Of a stretch of 64,000 bases of DNA, positions 25,518 through 34,008 are shown piece after piece. The stretch is from Clostridiales bacterium (GTDB lineage: Bacteria > Bacillota > Clostridia > Saccharofermentanales > Saccharofermentanaceae). Position 1 is the first letter of the stretch. The number at the start of each line of letters is the position of its first letter. A program made the position numbers and the translations under genes. The stretch covers positions 124,001-188,000 of the forward strand of contig JAFZLF010000005.1 in the NCBI GenBank assembly GCA_017551625.1, read 5' to 3'. The notes below the pieces were generated by a model, which was not told the DNA's origin, ran no database searches, and saw only the letters and a list, made by a program, of their open reading frames with translations.

Positions 25518-26717
25518 TCAATTCAATTTCGCCGCAATGGCTCTTAGAAATGCTTCAGTATCTACAACAGTCTTGTTGGGATGCTCCATCAGATTATTCA
25601 GATCACCAGTGATGACGCCGCTCTCGATCGTATCGATCGAAGCCTTCTCAAGACGGTCTGCAAAGCTAACCAGCTCCGGAAGTTCATCCAACTGACCTCT
25701 CTTACGAAGTGCTCCTGTCCATGCAAAGAGCGTAGCCATAGGATTAGTCGATGTCGATTCACCTTTCAGGTGGCGGTAATAATGTCTCGTCACGGTTCCG
25801 TGAGCCGCTTCATACTCATACTTGCCGGAAGGAGAAACAAGGACCGATGTCATCATGGCCAGACTGCCACACGCAGACGCAACCATATCAGACATAACAT
25901 CACCGTCATAGTTCTTGCATGCCCAGACCATGCCGCCTTCTGAACGCATCACGCGGGCAACGGCATCATCAATAAGAGTATAGAAATATGTGATACCGAC
26001 CTCATCAAAGAGTTCCTTGAATTCTTTATCAAAGATTTCCTGGAAAATGTCCTTGAAGCGGTGGTCATAGACCTTTGAGATCGTATCCTTAGTCGCAAAC
26101 CAGAGATCTTGCTTCACATCCAGCGCATACATAAAGCAGGAACGGGCAAAAGCCTCGATCGAAGCATCCAGATTATGCATACCCTCGATCACGCCGGGGC
26201 CCTGAAAATCGTGAATCTTCTTTGTTTCCGTATGACCGTCTTCATAGGTCACTACGATTTCAGCTGTTGCTTTACCAGAGACATACATCTCGACATCACG
26301 ATACACGTCACCATAAGCATGACGGGCCAGCGTTATCGGACGTTTCCAGCAGGAAACAAAAGGACTGATGCCCTTCACCAGGATCGGAGCACGGAAAACA
26401 GTACCATCAAGGATCGCACGGATCGTGCCATTCGGGCTCTTCCACATTTGTTTGAGGTGATACTCGTCCATTCTCTGCGCATTGGGAGTGATCGTCGCGC
26501 ACTTTACTGCTACACCGAGTTCAGCTGCTCGATTTGCCGCATCGATCGTTACCTGATCATCTGTCTCATCACGATGAACCAATCCCAGATCGAAGTACTC
26601 TGTCTTAAGATCAACAAAAGGCTCAATAACAATATCTTTGATCTGTTTCCAGATGATCCTTGTCATCTCATCGCCGTCCATCTCGACGAGCGGCGTCTTC
26701 ATTTGAATCTTGGCCAT
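25518..26717 (-). CDS. icd: NADP-dependent isocitrate dehydrogenase (eukaryotic-type subfamily)
   Basis: Oxidative decarboxylation of isocitrate to 2-oxoglutarate with NADP. The 399-aa protein begins [23 protein letters not shown], the hallmark of the homodimeric subfamily shared with eukaryotes. It has the substrate block W-K-S-P-N-G-T-I-R and [11 protein letters not shown] with the NADP-binding region. ATG 26717 follows GGAGGG. No other citric-acid-cycle gene is adjacent; the likely use is 2-oxoglutarate for glutamate synthesis, and argG is also in the window. Confidence 0.95.
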   Translation of the reverse strand: MAKIQMKTPLVEMDGDEMTRIIWKQIKDIVIEPFVDLKTEYFDLGLVHRDETDDQVTIDAANRAAELGVAVKCATITPNAQRMDEYHLKQMWKSPNGTIRAILDGTVFRAPILVKGISPFVSCWKRPITLARHAYGDVYRDVEMYVSGKATAEIVVTYEDGHTETKKIHDFQGPGVIEGMHNLDASIEAFARSCFMYALDVKQDLWFATKDTISKVYDHRFKDIFQEIFDKEFKELFDEVGITYFYTLIDDAVARVMRSEGGMVWACKNYDGDVMSDMVASACGSLAMMTSVLVSPSGKYEYEAAHGTVTRHYYRHLKGESTSTNPMATLFAWTGALRKRGQLDELPELVSFADRLEKASIDTIESGVITGDLNNLMEHPNKTVVDTEAFLRAIAAKLN

Positions 26718-26783
26718 TTTTCCCTCCAAAACCTTCAAAGTCCCAATGATTTTATCTTAATTCCTCTATTCCGTCAATGTTGA

Positions 26784-27821
26784 TCAGGGCTGTGCAAAAC
26801 CGATCAGCAGGACCTCCATCGATGTGCGGTCATCCATCTTCCCGCTCTTTACGTCCGAATCAGAATCAAAGCATCGGAAATACTGTCGTTCCAGCTGTTC
26901 CATAGTGAAATGGCTGACCTGATTAACAAGTTTTCTGGCCACAAATGGTTTCACTTTCAAAGTATTCTCGATTCCTCTGGCATTTCCGAGTTCTTTGGCA
27001 CAGATCAGATGACGGACGTGCCTTGAAAACATTAGACGTATCTTAGGGATAGGTTCTTTCATGGTAACAAGATTATTGAGGATCTCGATAGCCCTACCCA
27101 CATTTTTCTCCGCGATCGCATCGATCATATTGAAAACAGAAGCATGTACATCCGGGACACAGAGCCTGTCAAGAAGATCCATATCCACACGATCAGTACC
27201 GGTATATTTACAATAATGCACGATTTTCGTCGTTTCATTCTCAATCATCCGCATAGAAGAATCCGTACGGCTGATAAGACTGTCCATACACTCAGAAGAC
27301 ATGCTGATTCCCTGAAGAGAAAAGGATGTCTTGATCCATCTCTGAAGTGTATCGGCATCCTGCAGACTGACCTCTACGAGCATACCTGAAGCGGAAACAG
27401 CTTCCACGAGTTGCTTTTTGCGCTTATCAATCTTTTCTTCGACAAAGACGACCGTTGCAAATTCAGGAACAGAACCGAGCGCTTTCTTCCAGTTCTCGAC
27501 TTCATTAGCCGCCAGATCCGAAGACCATAGCCCGGAATTCAATATTACAGTCAATCTGCACGCAGACATAAACGGCGGTGTTCCGCAAAGACTCTGAAAC
27601 TCCTGAAGATCTAATCTGGCATTCCCGGCATCTTTCATATAGAAGTCTATACTTTCCGCACCGGGTGACACCCACATCTTCTTCATCGAAGCGATAAGCT
27701 TATCGATGAGATACTTCTCCGATCCGCCGACGAGATAAAGTTGCGCTCTATTTCCCTTTTTCAGTTCTCCGATCACAGTCGGGAAACTGTTCCAATTGCT
27801 GTTTTTCTCCTGCTTTGCCAT
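26784..27821 (-). CDS. holA: DNA polymerase III delta subunit
   Basis: Clamp-loader subunit that opens the beta clamp. The 345-aa protein has the start pattern L-Y-L-V-G-G-S-E-K-Y-L-I-D-K-L, a middle P-P-F-M-S-A-C-R-L-T-V-I, and a C-terminal collar domain with R-L-M-F-S-R-H-V-R-H-L. I place the start at ATG 27821. It begins 10 nt after comEC, the usual comEC-holA order of Firmicutes. The rpsT gene that often follows is absent; icd is next. Confidence 0.9.
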   Translation of the reverse strand: MAKQEKNSNWNSFPTVIGELKKGNRAQLYLVGGSEKYLIDKLIASMKKMWVSPGAESIDFYMKDAGNARLDLQEFQSLCGTPPFMSACRLTVILNSGLWSSDLAANEVENWKKALGSVPEFATVVFVEEKIDKRKKQLVEAVSASGMLVEVSLQDADTLQRWIKTSFSLQGISMSSECMDSLISRTDSSMRMIENETTKIVHYCKYTGTDRVDMDLLDRLCVPDVHASVFNMIDAIAEKNVGRAIEILNNLVTMKEPIPKIRLMFSRHVRHLICAKELGNARGIENTLKVKPFVARKLVNQVSHFTMEQLERQYFRCFDSDSDVKSGKMDDRTSMEVLLIGFAQP

Positions 27822-27831
27822 ACTAATCCTC

Positions 27832-30183
27832 TCACGCAAAATAATAATCCATTTCCCAAGTCTCTTCCGAAACGGAAAGAAGTACACACCCTCCTTCATC
27901 TGTACGGAAATATGGGATTTCCGCCTCCGACAGACGTGCAAGCGTCTCAGAAGAAGGATGTCCATACAGATTATACCCTACACTAATTATGGCCGCATCT
28001 ATTTTTTCCTTCTTCAGGAACTCTTCAGATGTAGAAAACTTACTCCCGTGGTGAGCGACCTTGAGGACATCGAGCGAACACGGTACACTCCCCTCGATTC
28101 TCTGTTCTGTTTCTCCGGATATGTCTCCCGAAAAAAGAACCTCGGTCTCATAAAGACTCATAAGAATAACCAGAGAATCGTCATTCCCTCCATTTATCGG
28201 TTTTTCAGGCCATAACACATCAAATCGCAGGTCATCATCGATCACCACACTCTCGCCCATTGAAAGGATCCCAACATCTGACATCAGATACGGGTAAGCT
28301 GACCGTAACTGTTTCATCTCATTACTTTCAGACCAAAACGATGTGTACAGGCTATCGATACGGCCGATTTCGTACAATTCAAGCAGGCCGCCTATGTGAT
28401 CGACATCAAGATGCGTCGCAAAGGCAATATCAATTGACCCGATTCCCAGATACTCCATTATTTTTTCTATCTTTTCTCCATTCCCTTTCCTTCCGCCATC
28501 CACCAATACAGTAAAATGATCGTGAAGAATTAGTGCACAGTCGCCTTGTCCAACATCCAGAAAATAGACGCGGCTCTTTTTAGAGTAAGGATCAGGAAGT
28601 ATCAAGGAAAGCACCAACAACACGCCCCCCAGTGTCAGCACGACATTTCGGCGGAAACCGCTACGGACAAGAATCACTAGCACAAAGCAGACGGCAGAGC
28701 CAATCATACACCCGGGGAGATAGCGCAAAGAAAACCTGCTGACTTCCTTGCCTGCTCCTATCTCGGCCAATTTTGCCAGAAACAAAGTCAATCCCCGTAT
28801 CGGAACGAACAAAATCTTTCCTGCAAACGCCAGCGGAATGAGAAGACTCAATGCAGTTAGCGGAAGCCCCAGACAACAGATCGTTTCCGCTGGAAACCCT
28901 GCAAGTATCACGACCAGAAGTCCCTTAACGGAGAATGAATTCCCCATCGTCAACATGACCGGCACCATCCCCAGCTGAGCACAGGCAAAACAGGCCACGG
29001 ATCTGCGAAGCTCGACAGGAAGCCACGCAAAATAGGTTTTCAGGCCATTTTCCACACTTTCACGGAACATCAGAATCGAGAAAGTCGCGCCAAACGAGAG
29101 AAGCATACCGGAAGAAAACATCGAATACGGATCAAACAGAATGATCAGAATGGCGCTTGATGAACAGACTGAGATCCGATCCACAGAATGCTTACCGTCC
29201 GAGAGCAGACAGACAAGCATATATGAAAAGATGCTTCTGGCAACTGGGCCGGACCATCCGGATACAAAACCGAAGAATATCAGCAGCGCCGTTAGAACAA
29301 TCATTCTTTTCTTTCGATCCGCCAAAACAGCAGAACTCAGCATGATGATCGTCCCGGCAAAATAACCGACATGCGCACCGGAAACGACAAGGAGGTGAGC
29401 AAGATTGCTTTCACGAAAATCCTCTTTTACGCTCGAAGTCAGATGGGAATCATCCCCGACGATCATTGCGGCCAGAAGCATCGCAGTTTCCTCATCTGTC
29501 AGCTCTATCCACTTAAGATAGCAGGCTCTCGAGAGCGAATCTCCGATCCTGTATCCGAGAATGATTGGTGAAACACACGAATCTCCGAGAGAATGATAGG
29601 AAGATCTTTGCAGTGAACGGACGATGCCCATTCTCCGATAATACTCTCTGACATCCATATCTCCGGGATTTCCTTTCGAACGAATCGGTTCCAGCGAACC
29701 GGAGATCTCAAGTGATTCACCATAATCAAACTGCATATCCGTCAGCCAGATCACTTTTTCTCCGGTCTTCAATTCCAATATCAGATTCTTATAACCCTCA
29801 TCTGTGGAATTATTAGACACAACCGAGGCTTCTCCTTGATAACGGATAGGTTCCAAGCGCAGAAGCAGTCTCTGACGGATAAAGCAAAAACCGATAAATG
29901 ACATGGAGAAACCGGCCACAGCGAGACCGATACTTATCTCTTCCCGGATATGTCCGGTCTTTATCGCAAAAAGAGATAATAAAACAACACTTACAGCACA
30001 GGAAAGTCCCATTCGGAATAATCCGGATACAAAGAAAGCGATATACCCGCCAAGCATCATAGAAACAAGCATGCAAACAGCGGGACGATACAGAAAAGCT
30101 CGCGAAATCCTGTCAAACAAGCGAACCGGCCGGATGGAGAAACGGTAGTATTCTCTTCTTTCAAAACAAATACAGGATTCCAT
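27832..30183 (-). CDS. comEC: DNA uptake channel protein ComEC/Rec2
   Basis: Membrane channel for single-stranded DNA in natural transformation (783 aa). Visible parts are N-terminal membrane helices and an OB-like soluble region. The Competence core follows, with many membrane segments (including L-V-V-S-G-A-H-V-G-Y). A C-terminal metallo-beta-lactamase domain ends the protein, with D-V-G-Q-G-D-C, T-H-L-D-V-D-H-I-G-G and A-H-H-G-S. The MBL part may be the nuclease that degrades one strand. ATG 30183 follows GAAGGGAAGAG. An 18-bp repeat-type element shared with the pilin operon lies 73-90 nt upstream. No comEA or other com gene is in the window. Confidence 0.93.
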   Translation of the reverse strand: MESCICFERREYYRFSIRPVRLFDRISRAFLYRPAVCMLVSMMLGGYIAFFVSGLFRMGLSCAVSVVLLSLFAIKTGHIREEISIGLAVAGFSMSFIGFCFIRQRLLLRLEPIRYQGEASVVSNNSTDEGYKNLILELKTGEKVIWLTDMQFDYGESLEISGSLEPIRSKGNPGDMDVREYYRRMGIVRSLQRSSYHSLGDSCVSPIILGYRIGDSLSRACYLKWIELTDEETAMLLAAMIVGDDSHLTSSVKEDFRESNLAHLLVVSGAHVGYFAGTIIMLSSAVLADRKKRMIVLTALLIFFGFVSGWSGPVARSIFSYMLVCLLSDGKHSVDRISVCSSSAILIILFDPYSMFSSGMLLSFGATFSILMFRESVENGLKTYFAWLPVELRRSVACFACAQLGMVPVMLTMGNSFSVKGLLVVILAGFPAETICCLGLPLTALSLLIPLAFAGKILFVPIRGLTLFLAKLAEIGAGKEVSRFSLRYLPGCMIGSAVCFVLVILVRSGFRRNVVLTLGGVLLVLSLILPDPYSKKSRVYFLDVGQGDCALILHDHFTVLVDGGRKGNGEKIEKIMEYLGIGSIDIAFATHLDVDHIGGLLELYEIGRIDSLYTSFWSESNEMKQLRSAYPYLMSDVGILSMGESVVIDDDLRFDVLWPEKPINGGNDDSLVILMSLYETEVLFSGDISGETEQRIEGSVPCSLDVLKVAHHGSKFSTSEEFLKKEKIDAAIISVGYNLYGHPSSETLARLSEAEIPYFRTDEGGCVLLSVSEETWEMDYYFA

Positions 30184-30233
30184 GAACTCTCTTCCCTTCT
30201 TCACGAGTATGGGAACATTGTATATGGATTTCC

Positions 30234-30273
30234 TGTACACGAACGAAGAAAAAAACGACAATTATCGACAAAA
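30234..30273 (-). promoter_or_regulatory. Candidate regulated promoter/operator upstream of comEC (copy 2)
   Basis: Minus strand TTTTGTCGATAATTGTCG at 30273-30256, then exactly 18 nt, then TACA (30237-30234). It is identical over 18 bp to the element before the pilin operon at 17970-17987. Part of it (CGACAA with TTGTCG then seven T) could also serve as the engB terminator, so the two roles may overlap. Confidence 0.55.
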
Positions 30274-30303
30274 GACGCACATTTGTCGAATCTTATACCA
30301 TAT

Positions 30304-30921
30304 TCACTCGCACGCGGTCTGTTCGGCGTCGGGAAAAAGAAATTCCTCAATACCTTTTCGAAGATCATCAAGACCCACTTTTTTCTCAGCAGAAACAGCA
30401 TAGATACGGGCATCATCGTGAAAATCCAGTATCTTTCCGAATTCGACGATTTTTCTGTTCATCTGGGCCCGGGACATCTTATCACACTTCGTAAAAACCA
30501 GAAAGTACGGTATCTCCGCATGATTCATGTACTCGAGCATACGGATATCCTCCTTTGAAGGATCGTGACGGATATCCATCAGATGCAGGACAAGAGAGAT
30601 TTTCCGTCCCGAGACAAAATACTGGTCGCAAAGTTTTGAAAACTTCTCTTTGACGTCTTTCGGCGCTTTGGCAAAGCCGTAACCGGGGAGATCGGCCAGA
30701 TAAAAGGCATCATCCACATTGAAATAGACCACAAGCCTGGTTTTTCCGGGCGTTGCACTCACACGGGCCATCTTCTTGTTATCTACCAGCGCATTTACAA
30801 GTGAGGACTTCCCGACGTTGGACTTTCCGGACAGCACTACTTCCGGACGATCCGAAGCCGGACAGGATGAAATATCCGATGCCACGCCCCAAAATACAGT
30901 CTTACGAAACGAAATCCCCAT
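30304..30921 (-). CDS. engB: Ribosome-biogenesis GTPase EngB (YsxC/YihA)
   Basis: Essential GTPase for late 50S subunit assembly (205 aa). It has G1 G-K-S-N-V-G-K-S-S, G2 region T-P-G-K-T, G3 D-L-P-G-Y-G and G4 T-K-C-D-K; all are intact and ordered as in the family. ATG 30921 follows GAGGAG. An extended -10 lies 25 bp upstream. It is read toward comEC; a hairpin with T-run in the gap probably ends its transcript. Confidence 0.95.
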   Translation of the reverse strand: MGISFRKTVFWGVASDISSCPASDRPEVVLSGKSNVGKSSLVNALVDNKKMARVSATPGKTRLVVYFNVDDAFYLADLPGYGFAKAPKDVKEKFSKLCDQYFVSGRKISLVLHLMDIRHDPSKEDIRMLEYMNHAEIPYFLVFTKCDKMSRAQMNRKIVEFGKILDFHDDARIYAVSAEKKVGLDDLRKGIEEFLFPDAEQTACE

Positions 30922-30945
30922 ATTGTTCTCCTCTCGGTTTTCTCA

Positions 30946-30954
30946 ATGATACCA
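30946..30954 (-). promoter_or_regulatory. Extended -10 promoter of engB
   Basis: Minus strand TGGTATCAT (TATCAT at 30946-30951) with a weak -35, in the 202-bp gap between divergent engB and the first prs. The rest of that gap is AT-rich. On the plus strand TATACT (31073-31078) and TGCTATATT (31095-31103) are candidate -10 elements for prs, without good -35 boxes. Confidence 0.5.
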
Positions 30955-31123
30955 CAACCGTTCAGGCTCGAAAAAGTCGCAAATGATTTTTATATGCACT
31001 TTACCTATATACAAACAGAATTTTTGGAATAATTCTCAAAAGTTTCCAGTACAAAAATCAAAAAATTAGCGTTATACTTATTTCGTAGTGTTTATGCTAT
31101 ATTGACTTTTGCGGAGGGGTGCT

Positions 31124-32347
31124 ATGTCAGAGAACGCACGTTCATCAGGAAGTGTAGATGCTTTTGACTATCGGGGCTACCTTTTGGAGCCGTTCGGTCC
31201 GATTGGTATCATTGCCCATACTTCAAATGAAGCCTTCGTAAAGCAGGTAAACGATACTCTCTACGAGAAAAGACTGAAAAAACAACAGAACAATTATAGT
31301 CCTTATGTGAATAGCGCCGGCTATCTGCGTAGGGATTATACAATTTCGGCCACCATTACCCGATTTGCCACAGGTGAAGGCAAGGTCACCTTGAATCAGA
31401 CTGTCCGTGGTCATGACATCTATATCGTTACAGATGTACTCTCTCATGACGAGACCTTTACCCTTTCCGGTTTTCCGCACTTCAAGAGCCCTGATGACCA
31501 TTTCAGGGATCTTCTTCGCATCATCATGGCCGTCAGTGGCAAAGCGCGTCGTATCAATGTCATCATGCCTTTCCTATACGAAGGACGTCAGGATCTATGT
31601 ATCACGAGAGAGTCCCTCGACTGTGCGCAGATGCTGAAAGACCTCTATAATCTCGGCGTGGCCAACCTGATCATCTTCGATCCGCACGATTCAAGGATCG
31701 TCAATGCTGTTCCGCTTATGGGCATAGAGATGCCTAAGTCTGCGTATAAGATCATCAGCACGTTGATCTCGAAGAATCCGGGACTTCATATCGACAAGGA
31801 CAGCATGATGATCATCAGCCCGGACGAGTCCGGTGTTTCCCGTGCGATCTTCTACTCTTCCATGCTCGAACTGCCGCTCGGCATCTTCTACCGCGACAGA
31901 GACTACACCCGTGTCGACGAAGACGGCAACTATCCTGTCAAATCCGTGCATTTCCTCGGTGATGACCCTAGTGGCAAGGATGTCCTGATAGTAGACGACA
32001 TGATCAACTCAGGCAACACCATGATACGCACTGCTACATATATGAGAGAGCGTGGAGCCGGGAACATCTTCTGCGCAGCGCCTTTCGGTCTCTTTACAGA
32101 AGGTCTCGAGCCATTTAACGAAGCCCATAAGAACGGGATCATCAAGCAGGTATACTGCACCAACCTCACCTACCGTCCCCATGCACTCTTCGAGACGCCA
32201 TGGTATGTAGATGTAAATATGACACCATTTGTAGCCCGTCTGATCGATGCTCTGAACGTGGATGAATCGATCGGAAACCTGATAAGCCCGGTCGAAAAGT
32301 TCGACAAACTTCTCGGTCAGGTCAGAATAGAAGAATTGATGGAGTGA
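31124..32347 (+). CDS. Divergent PRPP synthetase paralogue (copy 1)
   Basis: A 407-aa member of the long clostridial ribose-phosphate pyrophosphokinase group. It has R-R-I-N-V-I-M-P-F-L-Y-E-G-R-Q, F-D-P-H-D, S-P-D-E-S-G and the PRPP loop V-D-D-M-I-N-S-G-N-T. Two catalytic areas differ from copy 2. The loop after G-R-Q reads D-L-C-I rather than H-K-R-N, and the flexible active-site loop reads Y-R-D-R-D-Y (256-261) instead of Y-K-R-R-D-Y. It may therefore be a regulatory or altered subunit. ATG 31124 follows GGAGGGG. It is 38 nt upstream of copy 2 and surely co-transcribed. Confidence 0.8.
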   Translation: MSENARSSGSVDAFDYRGYLLEPFGPIGIIAHTSNEAFVKQVNDTLYEKRLKKQQNNYSPYVNSAGYLRRDYTISATITRFATGEGKVTLNQTVRGHDIYIVTDVLSHDETFTLSGFPHFKSPDDHFRDLLRIIMAVSGKARRINVIMPFLYEGRQDLCITRESLDCAQMLKDLYNLGVANLIIFDPHDSRIVNAVPLMGIEMPKSAYKIISTLISKNPGLHIDKDSMMIISPDESGVSRAIFYSSMLELPLGIFYRDRDYTRVDEDGNYPVKSVHFLGDDPSGKDVLIVDDMINSGNTMIRTATYMRERGAGNIFCAAPFGLFTEGLEPFNEAHKNGIIKQVYCTNLTYRPHALFETPWYVDVNMTPFVARLIDALNVDESIGNLISPVEKFDKLLGQVRIEELME

Positions 32348-32385
32348 TTCAGAAACACATGCTCGAAACAGAAGGAAGGAACAGT

Positions 32386-33618
32386 ATGGAACCGATTATG
32401 CAAAGCACGGATGAAGGCGCATATTCCCGCTATAATCAGTATGGTGACAACCCGATGGCTCCTGTCGGCCCGATCGCACTCGTGCCACTTAAAGGAAGCG
32501 TTGATTTCACGGATAAAGTCAACTGGTACCTGAGCAAGCGCAGATCCGAGTATCAGGAACACGAGTTTATCAGTAAATATCCGGGATTCTATCGTCAGGA
32601 TTACCGTATCGAAGTGGAAAACACGAGGTTTTCTTCCGGTGAAGGCAAAGCCGTCATTCAGAGTTCTGTCAGAGGTCATGACCTGTTCATCATCAGTGAC
32701 GTGACCAACTTCTCCTGTACATATAAGATGTTCGGCCAGGAAAACCACATGAGTCCGGATGATCATTATCAGGATCTCAAGCGTGTCATTCTTGCCTGCT
32801 CCGGCAAAGCGCGGCGTATAAACGTTATCATGCCGTTTCTATATGAAGGACGTCAACACAAGAGAAATTCCCGTGAATCCCTCGACTGCGCTTTTGCCCT
32901 TGAGGAGATCTACGGTCTCGGTGTCGAGAATATCATTACTTTTGATGCGCATGACGAGCGTGTCGCGAACGCCATCCCGACTTCCGGTTTCGAGAGTCTG
33001 TCGGCCACATATCAGATCATCAAAGAGATGTACCGTTCTATCCCGGACCTGCATTTCACCGAAGATAAGTTCATGGTCATCAGCCCGGACGAAGGCGGTA
33101 TCTCCCGAGCTATGTATTTTGCTTCCATGCTTGGTGTTCCGCTCGGCACTTTCTATAAGCGGAGAGACTATACCCGTGTCGTAAACGGCAGAAACCCGAT
33201 TGTGGCCCACGAATTCCTCGGTGATTCCGTCGAAGGCCTCGATATTCTGATCGTCGACGATATGATCTCTTCCGGTGACTCCATGCTCGATATCGCACGC
33301 GAGATGAAGGAGCGCGGAGCCAGAAACATTTACTGCGCCGTTACATTTGGTCTTTTCACCGAGGGCGTCGAGCACTTCGACAGAGCCTATGAAGAAGGAA
33401 TCATCTCGAAGGTCTTCGCTACCAATCTTATCTACAGAAGACCGGAACTCCTTGCCGCGCCTTGGTTTGCAGATGTAAACATGAGCAAGTTCGTCGCACT
33501 TCTTATCGATGCGATCAACCACGACTCTTCTCTGTCCAATCTCATCAAGCCTACTGACAAGATCAAGAAGCTCCTCGCAAGCAAAGGCGATCTGAAGGAT
33601 ACATCTTCTCCGTCTTGA
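32386..33618 (+). CDS. prs: Ribose-phosphate pyrophosphokinase (copy 2)
   Basis: Makes PRPP from ribose-5-phosphate and ATP for purine, pyrimidine, NAD, His and Trp synthesis. The 410-aa protein has R-Q-H-K-R-N-S-R-E (nucleotide/ribose contact), F-D-A-H-D, S-P-D-E-G-G, flexible loop Y-K-R-R-D-Y (Lys258, Arg259, Arg260) and PRPP loop V-D-D-M-I-S-S-G-D-S. The long N-terminal extension is typical of the clostridial subgroup. ATG 32386 follows GAAGGAAGGA. It keeps the basic residues that copy 1 lost, so it is the better candidate for the active enzyme. Confidence 0.88.
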   Translation: MEPIMQSTDEGAYSRYNQYGDNPMAPVGPIALVPLKGSVDFTDKVNWYLSKRRSEYQEHEFISKYPGFYRQDYRIEVENTRFSSGEGKAVIQSSVRGHDLFIISDVTNFSCTYKMFGQENHMSPDDHYQDLKRVILACSGKARRINVIMPFLYEGRQHKRNSRESLDCAFALEEIYGLGVENIITFDAHDERVANAIPTSGFESLSATYQIIKEMYRSIPDLHFTEDKFMVISPDEGGISRAMYFASMLGVPLGTFYKRRDYTRVVNGRNPIVAHEFLGDSVEGLDILIVDDMISSGDSMLDIAREMKERGARNIYCAVTFGLFTEGVEHFDRAYEEGIISKVFATNLIYRRPELLAAPWFADVNMSKFVALLIDAINHDSSLSNLIKPTDKIKKLLASKGDLKDTSSPS

Positions 33619-33631
33619 TCGGTAGTTTACT

Positions 33632-34003
33632 ATGGCGCAGAAGAAAAAAACTACACCCAGCCGTTCATCTTCCCGTTCCGGACGTCCCGTTTCGAAGTCT
33701 TCTGCTTCTTCACGTCCGGTAAAGAGTAGTCGCGCCTTGCCACCGGAGCCTGATAAAGAGCCGCTCTGGAGTGTCCTTTGGACTTACTCCTGGGGTAAAG
33801 CACTCTATCTTCTTCTGGGTATTCTGGTGCTGATCGGACTGGACTTTCTTATCGCGATGAATCACTATGACCGTTTCTTCACGGTTCTCGGTATCGAAAT
33901 CATCGTCGCCATGATTACCGGCTGGATCGTTTTTCTGTTTCTGGACAGACGTAAGCAGCGTAACAGCAACGAAACAGATCCGGATTCTATCGAAGAGGAC
34001 TGA
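33632..34003 (+). CDS. Small two-helix membrane protein, unknown function
   Basis: 123 aa: a basic, Ser/Arg/Pro-rich N-terminal 45 residues, two membrane segments (L-Y-L-L-L-G-I-L-V-L-I-G-L-D-F-L and I-E-I-I-V-A-M-I-T-G-W-I-V-F-L-F) and an acidic tail. No family is recognised. It sits 13 nt after prs copy 2 and 5 nt before rqcH, so it is in the same operon. The ribosome site is weak (GGTAG), and translation may be coupled to prs. Confidence 0.6.
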   Translation: MAQKKKTTPSRSSSRSGRPVSKSSASSRPVKSSRALPPEPDKEPLWSVLWTYSWGKALYLLLGILVLIGLDFLIAMNHYDRFFTVLGIEIIVAMITGWIVFLFLDRRKQRNSNETDPDSIEED

Positions 34004-34008
34004 TCCAT

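Noticed and set aside
32839-33522. 227-residue minus-strand frame opposite prs copy 2
   Set aside because: Antisense shadow with no start signal. prs on the other strand is unmistakable.
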